NCBI GenBank assembly: GCA_013400115.1
Contig: VXBP01004151.1
Coordinates: 372,001-436,000 of the forward strand
DNA: 64,000 nt
Direction of reading: 5' to 3'
Origin: Rhinopomastus cyanomelas
Taxonomy: Eukaryota; Chordata; Aves; Bucerotiformes; Rhinopomastidae
This document shows, piece after piece, positions 23,205-33,565 of the stretch. The translations under genes were made by a program, and so were the position numbers. A model generated the notes under the pieces. That model searched no databases. It saw nothing but the letters and a program-made list of their open reading frames with translations, and was not told where the DNA came from. The first letter of the stretch is position 1. Each line of letters opens with the position of its first letter.

Positions 23205-24260
23205 TCAGTAACCTACTGCTTCAGGTGACAGCATTTATCCCTGCTGCTTCTGAGTAACACTAAACGCTCGTAGTGAGGTGAATCGCAGCACTCTGAGCGT
23301 GCACTTCTTACTGTTGATTCAGGTGAAACAGAAATACAATTGTTAACCCAATTTACAGAGAGGACACTCTGCAACTAAGGCAATTAACTTTTGTGTCTGG
23401 TTTTTGTTTTCCACTCTAGGAAAAGCACAAGCCTCACAAGTGATACCCAACACGTGTAAATTAAACAGGCAGAGTTCTGCTGAAGGGAACATGGGCAGTG
23501 TTTCCTTTCTGTGTCTGCATCGAGCTCCTGGGTGAATAAACTAACCCTAGCTGCACAGCAATGTGCCCTTTACGTAGCAAGACCACTTGGAGACATGGTC
23601 CTGCCTTGGGCCTCTCCCTGTGCCAAGCACTGCTCAAGCTCTTCCTTTCACGGAAAAGGCAAAAGAGTGACAGGGAAATCAAAAGGAGACAGGAGTGAAG
23701 TAAGTTGATCAACATGACAAAGTGAGTCAACGGCAGCGTAAGAAACAGAAACAGATCTTGACATTTTCCAGCCTGTGCCCTTGCTGGTGGATATGAGAGC
23801 TCCTCTCGAGTTCTCAGATGTAGGCGTTGTGAAGGAAGTTGCCGTCCATTCAGCTGCATTTTCCTCTACGAATGACCTGCGGTTGATGTATAGCACCAAT
23901 TCTTCTTCTGCACTTAATCCTGTGTAAATACAAGGGAGATTTCCAAGGCTGAAGTCTGACAAAGCTACCTCATTCTTCAGCAAATTCGTGACCTATTCTT
24001 TAACTTAAATGACATTTAAAAGTAAGAGAAACACTCAGAAGCTGGAGGTAGGATTTGTCATAGCAAAGGAAATATGCCAGTGCTGTGTCTAATTGGAATC
24101 TGGAATGAAGACTTATGCCATTAGGGAAGTTGTGTGTAAGCTGGTCTTAATAAAGCCCCTGGAACTTGCAGTTCTATTAGTGTACAGAAACAGGACTGAA
24201 AACTGGTGAAAGTCCTTTTCTCAAGTGCTGCTGATCATGCTGCAAATAGGCACCGAAAGT
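23205..24260. other. Intergenic, no gene recognised
   Basis: Open stretches on the minus strand at 23461-23859 and 23648-23983 overlap each other in different frames and carry no recognisable domain. No repeat family seen. Confidence 0.4.
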
Positions 24261-24530
24261 CTAACCAAGTCCCCAGCCTTGTTCAGCCTAACCAAGTCCC
24301 CAGCCTTGTTCAGCCTAACCAAGTCCCCAGCCTTGTTCAGCCTAACCAAGTCCCCAGCCTTGTTCAGCCTAACCAAGTCCCCAGCCTTGTTCAGCCTAAC
24401 CAAGTCCCCAGCCTTGTTCAGCCTAACCAAGTCCCCAGCCTTGTTCAGCCTAACCAACTACCCAGCCTTGTTCAGCCTAACCAGGTACCCAGCCTTGTTC
24501 AGCCTAACCAAGTCCCCAGCCTTGTTCAGC
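24261..24530 (+). repeat. Minisatellite: ten tandem 27-bp units
   Basis: Ten head-to-tail copies of a 27-bp unit beginning CTAACCAAGTCCCCAGCC and ending TTGTTCAGC. Seven units are identical at the start of the array; units 8 (CTAACCAACTACCC) and 9 (CTAACCAGGTACCC) share variant bases and unit 10 returns to consensus. Because 27 is divisible by 3, no stop arises in several frames, giving open stretches such as 24206-24550 (VPSLVQPNQ repeated), 24225-24545 and minus 24221-24457. These are by-products of the period; no start context, splice site or homology supports a protein. Confidence 0.97.
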
Positions 24531-24880
24531 AACAGACTGAGTTAAACTGACTTTAATTCGGCTGCACTGAAAAACTGCTGCATCAGTCTATGAATGGATT
24601 TTACAAAGGCACGTCTGGAGTTAAAAACACCAAAGCTAAGACCTTGTGGACTTACCAGAGCTCACTGCCAATGAAGTGGAGCACCCGTTCCTGTAACTAT
24701 TGCCCTGCAAAGCCCCATGTTAAGGACTCGTTCAGGACACAGCACAGAACTGATGCATCACACAGTGTGGGTAGCTCCTAAAAAATGTGGATGAATCAAA
24801 GCTAAGGTGGACTTACCAGACAACTTTCACAACACGACTGGTAACCTGTTCCTAGAGCTGAACGCAGAATTCGTATGTGT
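24531..24880. other. Intergenic, no gene recognised
   Basis: Sequence between the minisatellite and the next CR1 fragment. Nothing recognisable. Confidence 0.45.
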
Positions 24881-24998
24881 ACAATTTAAAGATCGTTTGG
24901 ATGAGGTGTTGAGGGACATGATTTAGGAGTGAACATGTAAGGTAGGGTAGACTCAATGATCCCAGGGGTCTTTTCCAACCAGAGTGATTCTGTGATAC
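24881..24998 (+). mobile_element. CR1 LINE 3' tail fragment (older subfamily)
   Basis: Plus-oriented: TTGGATGAGGTGTTGAGGGA, CATGATTTAGGAGTGAACAT, GACTCAATGATCCCAGGGGT and CCAACCAGAGTGATTCTGTG. Same subfamily type as 21561-21992 but in the opposite orientation. Confidence 0.9.
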
Positions 24999-27900
24999 TG
25001 AACCTTCCAGAGCTCTGCAGCACCACAGCTGTCACAAGAAGAATGAAACAAACACTTTTGTGGTTTCAATAGTTAGCTCGTTCCCACCACACCTCCTCAG
25101 TGAAACAGCAGAGACAAGGAGTCATCAGCTCCCTCCAAACTAATGCTGATTTTCTTGCAAAGCTGTGAAAGGTTGGGAACCAAAACACCAGAACACTTCC
25201 ATAGCAGACAGTCAGAGGAAGCGTCCCCACTGTTTTGGTCTCCACTATTCCAGTGCCCTAGCTTATCTGTGTCGTTCAAAATCCATCTCCTGAATAGCAA
25301 TGATCACGATGAGTGTTTTGACAGGCCTATTAAGATGTTCCACTGGAAGACCTGAACCCTCAGAGCTGTGGAAGCCTGGACGAATACGACCTATAATTTC
25401 TGTGCTTTACTGTTTTGAATTCACAAGTCATGGATTAAATTATTGCCCCACTGCAGTCAGTTAAGGAGCTTCGGCAAGCAGGACTTACCCTGAAGGTTTC
25501 CCATTCAGTGTCTACAGCCACACGAAATTAAGATGTCGTCTTTGCAGCGGGGTTGGCTTAAGCTACCTGTTATCAGATTCATGCCTCTAAAAGCAGTCTG
25601 GAGAGTTTGAAAGCCACAGAGTCCTGAAGTGGGATCCTGTAAGTGACTGAAGCCCTGTGCCAACTGACCCTTTAGGATTAGCTAGCTTGGATTGAATGTG
25701 TCACCACAACAGAAAGGTGGAGTTCTAGATTCTGGGCAACATCCAAATTCAAGAGAGCACTACAGATGCTCCATTTGCATAGAAGAACAGATAAATCCTC
25801 TGCCAAGGAATCATTCGCACCTTTCTCAGTGCGCTCTTGCTCACACAGAAAGCCACTGCAGTCACAAACCACACCCAGCAACTTACAGTAACTGCTTTCA
25901 GGAATCCCACACACTTACCCAACACTTGCACCAAGAGTTTATATGCAGCACTAAAAAAAACCCTTATTGTCTCCCCCGAAATGCCCAAAGCCTAAAGCAA
26001 GAGCAACCCATCTCTCAAAGGATGCATCTTGCTACACATCTGGAAGCCAGATACAGCCTGTGAGGCAAATCCATCTCACCACATACTTCTACCCTGATCT
26101 TGCCATCTCCTATAGATCCGCACGTCCGTACGTTCAGTCCCTGCTAGCTGTTGCCAAGCACGTGTAGTAAAAGGCAGAGAGGGTAAAGGGGCTGTGGGAC
26201 ACTGTCCCACAAAACTATTTCAAAACACATTTAACACCCACAAAATTGAGTTTGGACTACACAGATGGCCCTACCTCAGCAAGATAGATCAGGAGATTAT
26301 TCTGACTGAAAGCAGCATTTGTCACCCTCAGACTGCAAAGAAAATAAATTTTACAACCCCATCTCCCCCTGCAAAGAACAAAAAGCATCAGATATCTTAT
26401 TTTCCCCCCACTTACTTCAGACTGGAGAGGGTTCATCACTCATAGAGTGAGACAAAGGATCCTGAAGTCCTGTCTCCCAGGCCTCTACAGACTCACAAAG
26501 ACCAAGGGTAGTGTCTCCGCATGCTCGAGCTACAAAGAAAAAGCAGCAGAGTTCATTGCATGAGACGTTAAAAAGCAGCCTTTACAGTAACACAAGCACT
26601 TAATTTACAGAACTTTAATGTCATCTTTCCCTACGTGCTCGTTTCTGGGGTTTTCTTGCAGAACGGAGTGGGGACAGCTGTAACACAATGAACTAACATT
26701 TCGGCGACACCGCCAGACCTCAATTAAAAGTTGTGTGCCACTTGCATTGCTGCAAGGGGTGGTTAGGCAATCCCGACCCACTGTAAAGTGCTTTATGAAT
26801 TGCTGCTGATGAGAGCTCTTGCTGAATCAGCAGAACAGATGCTTTAATGCCAGTTTCTTCCAAACAGCAGCAAGGACTGGAGAGAGACAATAATTAATGT
26901 GTTCGGATCAGGAGAAGCAAAGAGCCCACAAAGGTTTCTGTCCTTTTCCAGATAACAGGCTGAGAAAGCTTCTTTAATATAGCTGCTACTGCAGCAGCTC
27001 CAGGAGGGTGGACAGAGGGTAAGCAGCGGCTGACTGATTAAGGTGCAATTGTGACAGCTTTGTAGAACTTGGATAAATATCCTCTCCCCAAAAAAAATAA
27101 GATTAAGCTGCAGGCAGCGAGGCCTGGTATTAGGGTGTAGGACACATGAATTTTAAAAGCCAAAGCTGGAATCATCTCTAAATATAACTGGACCATGTTC
27201 AGGAGCACAAGAACCAGTGGACTGGGGAAAGGTTTGGTTTGGCAATTTTATCACAACAGCTGCTTCCTAGGAGAGGCAGACTTTTCGGCTGAGAAATTTC
27301 AGCCATCACTGATTAAATGGCCACAGACGTAGTTGCACCAAGTGTTCAACTCAAACTGTTGATCACAACAGCAATTAAATGGCTTCTTCCCTCTTAAATC
27401 CAAAAGACTACAGTGCTGCAATACGGGATGCGGAGAAAGCACCCACAAGAGTCGCCGCTGCTCTCCTGGAAATGCAGCCGCAGCAGAACATCACCCACCG
27501 TTCTGCTTTCCAAGCTTGCAACAAGATGTCAGGCTCCTCATGCACATCACTTCATGTCAGTAAAGTAGCCCAGAACATCGGCCCCTTGCCTGGGTGGCTT
27601 ATTAGAGTAACGTGTACTCCCAAGTGCCAGCAGTCTGCTTTCCCAGGTGTTTCTCCACTGTTCATAAAGAACCTTCAAGCATCTCTAAGGCACTTGCTCA
27701 GCTTTTAGGACGGGGTGGGTCTTCCCAAACTAAGAGTTCAGGCACTTTGAAACTGTCCGATAGCTGCAGCGCCCACACATCCCTTCTTTGGAGAGGCAGG
27801 ATGTGAACTTCCAAGGCTAGACAAGGTCAGGATGAGTTCTAAAGGTCGTGCAAGAAAGATTTTCTAAGAGCATATTAGCCACGTGTAGAGCTCCAGCAAA

Positions 27901-28190
27901 GCCTAAGGAAAAAGCATCACCTAACGAAGAAAACAACCCCAAGAGTGACTGCTCTTTGTAACATCCAGACCTTCTTCAACAAGCCCACACGACACCACCT
28001 TCAGAGTCCTGGCTGTCCCAGATCCGGCCATCAGTTGCCATAGCTAAACACATTCACCATCACCAGGCAGAACATTTTCCAGCACAACAGTCTGGCATTT
28101 CAGTCAATTTATTGCTAATTAATATAAAACTTTAATTACTGACTCAGTTCCTGAGGGGATTAAAAAAAGAAAAAGCAATGAAACAAACCC
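24999..28190. other. Intergenic; candidate conserved non-coding blocks at about 26640-27130 and 28085-28160
   Basis: No exon recognised. About 26640-27130 is repeat-free and even in composition, with GAGACAATAATTAATGTG and GCTTTATGAATTGCTGCTG. About 28085-28160 has TTATTGCTAATTAATATAAA and CTTTAATTACTGACTCAG. Both resemble developmental enhancers by composition only. The open stretch at 27379-27708 has no family signature. Confidence 0.4.
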
Positions 28191-28570
28191 TTAGGAGATC
28201 TTCTTGGCTTCAGCCTGCCTCCTCCCCTCCCTGTTTCCTCCCCTCAGGTTCCCTGTTTCCACACCAGATTCCACTAGGTCTGTCCAGCCTGGGGTTAAGG
28301 GCAGGGGCAGCACTGGGGCCTGCCAGCTGCTCCTCCCTTTCTTCTCCACAGGTCTCCCTGCATGGGTCATCATAGCCAGGGTCCCCCACAGCAGCTGCTT
28401 TCCCTCCAGGACTCTCAAGCTGCAGCTCCACCTGCTCCCCAAAGCAGCTGGAACCAGCTGTGACAGGCTCAAGGAAGTGGTCAGCTGCCTTCCCGCAGGC
28501 TCTGCTCCAGCTCTGCTGCCCCTCTCAAGGTGTTTACACTGCTGGGTTGAGCCCTCAACACAGAACAATG
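28191..28570. other. GC-rich block of unknown nature
   Basis: About 380 bp, clearly more GC- and pyrimidine-rich than its neighbours and open on both strands (plus 28204-28611, minus 28191-28628). It directly abuts the CR1 at 28571. It may be the 5' part of that older CR1, an LTR piece or a GC-rich unique island. The protein frames show no domain. Confidence 0.35.
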
Positions 28571-29030
28571 TGGACTTGTTGGAGCGAGTCCAGAGGAGGC
28601 CACTGAAGTGATCAGAGGGCTGGAGCACCTCTCCTATGAGGAAAGGCTGAGTTGGGGTTGCTGGAGAGGAGAAGGCTCTGGGGAGACCATATATCAGCCT
28701 TCCAGCGCCTGAAGGGGCTACAGCAGCGCTGGAGAGGGACTGTTCACGAGGGTGAGCAGCACCAGGATGAGGGCCATGGTTTAAAACTAGAGCAGAGGAG
28801 AGTTGGATTGGATGTTAGAAAAAAGTCCTTTACAATGAGGGTGGTGAAACACTGGACAAGGTTGCCCAGAGAGGTGGTAGACATTCAAGGAGACATTCAA
28901 GGTGAGGCTTGATGGGAGTCTGACCACCCAGATCTAGTTAAAGATACCCTTGCTCACTGCATGGGGGTTGGACTAGAGGACCTTTAAAAGGTCCCTTCCA
29001 GTGCAAAACATTCTGTGAATCTACGATTCC
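28571..29030 (+). mobile_element. CR1 LINE 3' fragment (divergent subfamily)
   Basis: Plus-oriented: GTGGACTTGTTGGAGCGAGT, GAGCACCTCTCCTATGAGGA, GAGGGTGGTGAAACACTGGA and GTTGCCCAGAGAGGTGGTAG. It ends GGTTGGACTAGAGGACC and TCTACGATTC. It is the chicken-like 'GAGAGGTGGT' type, older than the dominant copies. Confidence 0.92.
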
Positions 29031-29777
29031 TAGAGTAAAACATGGAAGTTACAAGGAGGAGGGGAGATGTTAGAGATAAAAGAGGGAGGAGGACCCAACA
29101 TGGCTGAGACAGAAATCACATTTCTGCAGCTCTTTCCTTGAAACTCTTAGGGAAGGGTGGTGCTAATTCAGAGCAAAAGAACAGGCCACAGTCAATAGAT
29201 GAAATTCTGAGTGAATAGTTTCACAGGCTTTTTAATTTTTCTCCTCCATTTCAGCACTTTGAGTTCTCCTTTACGAGAAATCTCACTTAGCACCGACAAC
29301 GCCCTGGAGTGAGCTTGGAGCACATGTGGGCACCGAGGACCTGACACAGCCGGTGAGCAAGGATAAATCACACGCGAGACACCAGTTTCACACAGACTCT
29401 CTTGAACCTCTGCAACATGAAATGCACCCACACTGAGCCGATTAAAAGCTCCTCTGAGTGTGAATCCCTCTCCCTGAATAGGTTTCCACACCGCAGAGGA
29501 ACACTTCATATGTCCTATTTGAAACAGATCAGAGCTTTGAAAGCAACTTTATTCCACGGCCATTCTGAAACAGAGTGTTCATTGTCTGCCACGGAAATGC
29601 TTTGAGTCATCTTCTTCCAGCAATAGCTAATCTCTCGCTCATTCTCTTTGTATCTGACAATTCACAGGCAGCCCAATTACAGGAGAGGAAAGCGGCAAAC
29701 CAGTTTCAGTGGGTGGACTCAAACACCCAACTAGCATTAAATGATTTCGGTTTGGAGTGTAATTCACTGAAGCAAAA
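29031..29777. other. Intergenic, no gene recognised
   Basis: No exon recognised. 29200-29600 is repeat-free with short open stretches on both strands of no known family. Confidence 0.4.
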
Positions 29778-30277
29778 GACCTGGTGGCCTTCTATGAACA
29801 GGTCACAACATTAATGGATGAGGGATGGGCGACTGGTGTCATTTACCTGGACCTGAGCAAAGCCTTTGATGCTGTCCCGCACAACATTCTGGTCTCCAAG
29901 CTGGTGGAACATAGCTTTGATGGGTGGACCACTAGATGGGTAAGGAACTGGCTTGATGGCCACACCCAGAGAGTGGTTGTTGATGCATCCATGTCCAAGT
30001 GGAGGCCAGTAACAAGCGCGGTCCCTCAGGGATCGGTCCTGGGACCAGTCTTGTTCAACATCTTTGTTGGTGACACAGACAGAGGCATTGAGTGCACCCT
30101 GAGCAAGTTTGTTGATGACACCAAGCTGTGTGGTGCAGCAGACATGCTGGAGGGCAGGGATGCCATCCAGAGGGACCTGGACAGGCTGGAGAGGTGAACA
30201 CAAGCCAAACTCATGGGGTTCAACAAGACCAAGTGCAAGGTCCTGCATCTGGGTCAAGGCAATGCTAAGCACAAATA
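29778..30277 (+). mobile_element. CR1 LINE internal fragment: reverse transcriptase palm
   Basis: Plus-oriented ORF2 fragment, open for 137 codons at 29784-30197. Reverse transcriptase motifs are visible in order: YLDLSKAFDAVPHNI (motif A), PQGSVLGPVLFNIFV (motif B) and FVDDTKL (motif C, catalytic Asp pair kept), then AIQRDLDRLE. It ends in TGA at 30195-30197, followed by CR1-like AAGACCAAGTGCAAGGTCCT. Both the 5' part and the 3' tail are missing, so it is an internal CR1 relic, not a host gene. Confidence 0.93.
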
Positions 30278-31547
30278 GAGGGCCCTGCCCAGGACTCCAG
30301 TGGAGATAAAACCCAAAGAGTTTGCGAACAGCAGCGCCCACGCACACAATTCCAGAGCATTTTAAATGTGAGCTCTCCTCATTCTCAAACATGTGATTTT
30401 ACAGAGTAATAATACAAGGTTCTTTCCTGTAGTCTCTGAGGGAAGAAACCTTAAAGGGAATTCTTAAGAGTGAATTGACAGCTAATGCATTTCACTCTCA
30501 AGCATCTCCTCAGCAAGACATTTATTGAGCAAGTATCTGAAGTAATGAGACAGAGGGAACCCTTATCTACAGTCATGAAAAGTTAAATGCAGCTAACATA
30601 CAGGCCGCGCGTTCTTGAACGTAATCACAACTTCAAATACTGCTCAGATCACTTACCTGCTAATGGAGAGCTGCTTATCATACAAGGTACGTCAGAAGAT
30701 TTCCTTTAGACTCTGAAGAGGCTCGTGTATAACTAAAAGCTTTCAGGATTTACCTCTGTAGAGCCCAAAACTCTGGGTTAAGGCTGCGTGAGCCTTCTCA
30801 CAGAACAAGCTAAATCCGTAAGCGTATCTTCGTGTAAGCAGAGAACCAAGTATTAGTATTTGCACATTAACACCATCAGGACCCCTTTAAAACAATTCTC
30901 TTTTTCCTATTAGCTCTGCTCCTCACAGCCCCCATTCTCTTGCAGGAGCACACTTGAATAAACAAGAGAGATGTCACAAATCTAAAACCAGACTTGGTCT
31001 TTTTTACGTTCTTACGTCTCCATTCTGATTTTGAACTCAGAAGTGACCGAAGTGTACGAGGATTTCCTTCCAGGGAATGCTGTCATCTCTCGGAGGCAGA
31101 CATATCTAAGGCATGCAAATCATCGAGCAGAAGATACCGCAACCCCTCTGATAGCAGCAAGCGCCATGTTTCAGTTACAGATGTTACGTCTTCAGTGAAG
31201 GGAAGCCAGCAGTTCTCTTCAAATCGTGACAGCACCGAGCTCAGCTGTGAATGACTGCATTTAGCCTGTCTTGTGACACGTGCAGGAAGCGTTAGGTTTT
31301 GTAAGAAGAAAGTTCAGGTTCTTCTTGCCAACATGACTTTGATAAGGGAGCAAATAACCAAGAGTCCCATCCGCTGCTATAGCAATCAGCATCATCTTTG
31401 ATTCTGCAGAAACAGCAGAATCTCCTAACGGAGTTAACGTGCAGATAAAGTCTTGACCTCTGAATGACGATTTCTCAGTTATTTCTCATAGACTTGAACT
31501 AGACTGTTCTGTTTATAGACAGACTTTCAGAAAGCAGATGGTTAACA
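30278..31547. other. Intergenic, no gene recognised
   Basis: No exon or known repeat recognised. The 86-codon open stretch at 30994-31254 has no family signature. Confidence 0.4.
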
Positions 31548-32070
31548 CAGACCACACCTGGAATATTGTGGGTAGTTCTGGGCCCCTCAGTTTAAGAAGG
31601 ACACGGCACTGCTGGAGAGAGTTCAGCGCAGAGCCGCAAAGATGATGGAGTAGAACACCTCCCTTACAAGGAAAGGCTGAGGGAGCTGGGTCTCTTTAGC
31701 TTGGAGAAAAGGAGACTGAGGCGTGACCTCATTGATGTTTATAAATGTGTGAAGGGCAGGTGTCATGGGGATGGACGAAGGCTCTTCTCGGTGTCATCCA
31801 GTGATACAACAATGGGCAATGGGTGTAAGGTGGAACACAAAAGGTTCAACATAAATACGAGAAGGAACTTCTTCCCAGTGAGGGTGACAGAGCACTGGAA
31901 CAGGCTAGCCAGGGAGGTTGTGGAGTCTCCATCTCTGGAGATGTTTAAAACCCACCTGGACATGTTCCTGCGTGACTCGGTCTAGGAGATCCTGTTGTGG
32001 CAGGGGGATTGGACTAGATGATCTTTCGAGGTCCCTTCCAATCCCTAATGTTCTGTGATTCTGTGATTCA
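31548..32070 (+). mobile_element. CR1 LINE 3' fragment
   Basis: Plus-oriented: GACCACACCTGGAATATTGT, CGGCACTGCTGGAGAGAGTT and AGGCTGAGGGAGCTGGGTCT. A 94-codon C-terminal ORF2 remnant (31701-31985) has FPVRVTEHWNRLARE, with a frameshift near 31650 relative to the usual MMKEVEHLPYEERL. It ends GATCTTTCGAGGTCCC and TGTGATTCTGTGATTC. Confidence 0.93.
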
Positions 32071-32334
32071 CTGACTGCTCAGGAAGGACTGTCCCCTGAA
32101 TGAAGAAATTCCTATGATATACAGACCTTCTATTTGCAGCTCTTCTGCAGACAAATTGAACAGGACACACCAGAGCATCACATCCACATCCCAATGCAAC
32201 CATCACCCTCTAACAGACAGGCTGTTTTCACTTAAAGATTACACACCTGCTTTTGGGTCTTTTCTACTTAGGCTACGGTATAAGATTAGAATTATCCTAA
32301 ATGACACGAACACCACTGAGAGTTTTACAAAATA

Positions 32335-32340
32335 TTTATT
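32335..32340 (-). terminator. Candidate TRRAP poly(A) signal AATAAA
   Basis: The plus-strand TTTATT reads AATAAA on the TRRAP strand. It is followed within about 40 bases by a GT-rich stretch (GTGGTGTTCGTGTC), as expected of a cleavage/polyadenylation site. A second AATAAA lies at about 32803-32808. Confidence 0.5.
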
Positions 32341-33280
32341 TTGAAAAATCACTCTGTACAAATTTAACATTCTCAACACTGAAGTTTTATAAAAATGCTA
32401 ACACAACAGAAAGACGAGTGAAACATTGAACTGAGCTTTCCTTAAATTACAAAGAAACGGATTCATTCCGAAGAAGCCACTGCAATTCTAGACATTAAAA
32501 AAAGAGCTCTGTAAGATTTCACTTTTTTAATCTATTACAGCCACATCCATGTATCAAAGGATTACTGTTCCCCATCCTTTTTATAAAGTCCCCCCACCCC
32601 AAACACTGTCCACAACTAAACCAAACACCCTGAACGGTTGACACTCTGACTGTACACAGATGTGCTCCAAGAAAAGCTAGCACAATTTGATCATCATTTT
32701 CTCAGTGCCTAACAAAACGTTACCTCTATACATTTGGTACAAAATTCTCTGTACAAACCAACTTTGCTCACGTAAATTTGAAGCAAGCTTAAAGGAAGAG
32801 TATTTATTCGTTCCTTCAATTTGGTATAATGAAGGGACAGTGATTAAGTAAAATTCCAAACAGTCAAAGTCATTACTTGGGAATACTGTCCTTGTTTCTT
32901 AGTAATTGCTATTGTATAAAAAATGTCTATACTGCAGGTTATTAGGAGTGGCAGACCCTACATCTAACAGCGCGAGTTTTATAGTCCTCATCATAAAATA
33001 AAAGATTTCTCTGTACATTGAGTTTCCTCTCTTCATTTTAAGCGATTTGTGAAAGCTGTTGCTGCATATTGAACAACTTCTCCGAAACAGGAGGAAACAT
33101 TTCCCTCGTGAAACTAAAACCAGTAAAATTGTCCTACTACTGTAAACACAATTAAAATGAAGACTGACAGAATGCAGTGTGACAGGTAAGCCATGGACTA
33201 GAAAGCTTCTTCACATTTTCTGAACACAATAATGGCTCACACCACAAACAGCAGCAAAAACCGCTATCGAAACTTTCAAG
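32335..33280 (-). other. TRRAP: TRRAP 3' UTR (inferred extent)
   Basis: Non-coding AT-rich sequence directly after the TRRAP stop, free of CR1. The lower limit rests on the poly(A) signal at 32335-32340. An earlier AATAAA at about 32803-32808 could give a shorter form. The extent is inferred from sequence only, with no transcript seen. Confidence 0.6.
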
Positions 33281-33565
33281 TTACAGCCAGGGGTGCCAGG
33301 CAGGATCCATACGACACAGATTATCCAAGCTATTTGCAGCTGCTACCAGAGTGTTGACTTTGCTTTCTCCTCCTTCAAACTGAGCAAGATTATGAAGTCG
33401 AGTCATGATAGCAGTAACAGCTTTTTGAACTAGAGAAACCAGCTGCTGGCTGTCCATATTTTCAGGCTGCCCAGCTGCCGAGAGTGGAGAGGAAGTATCC
33501 TCTTGCGTTTTCTTGTGCCATGCAATGATTTCATCCCGCAGCACAGTTTTTAGGATGCCATCAAC
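33281..33565 (-). CDS. TRRAP: TRRAP last coding exon (end of pseudokinase and FATC)
   Basis: 94 codons plus TAA, reading VDGILKTVLRDEIIAWHK to MDPAWHPWL. The acceptor is CCTTCATACAG/GTTGAT. The final ~33 residues form the FATC tail (KVNTLVAAANSLDNLCRM), which packs on the activation-loop region in PIKKs. The exon continues into the 3' UTR. Confidence 0.97.
   Translation of the reverse strand, partial: VDGILKTVLRDEIIAWHKKTQEDTSSPLSAAGQPENMDSQQLVSLVQKAVTAIMTRLHNLAQFEGGESKVNTLVAAANSLDNLCRMDPAWHPWL

Noticed and set aside
24261..24530. CRISPR-like array
   Set aside because: The units are contiguous with no spacers, and the window is a vertebrate nuclear genome; it is a minisatellite.
24206..24550. 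Possible gene for a 9-residue repeat protein (VPSLVQPNQ repeats)
   Set aside because: Open frames in three readings arise automatically from a 27-bp tandem repeat without stops; no homology, splice or promoter context.
27379..27708. 109-codon plus-strand gene
   Set aside because: No recognised family and no splice signals at sensible places.
28204..28611. 135-codon plus-strand and 145-codon minus-strand genes
   Set aside because: Opposing open frames in a GC-rich block are expected by chance; no domains, and the plus frame runs into CR1.
29784..30197. Reverse-transcriptase gene as host or viral gene
   Set aside because: The motifs and flanking sequence are CR1 LINE ORF2; the copy lacks both ends and ends in a premature stop.
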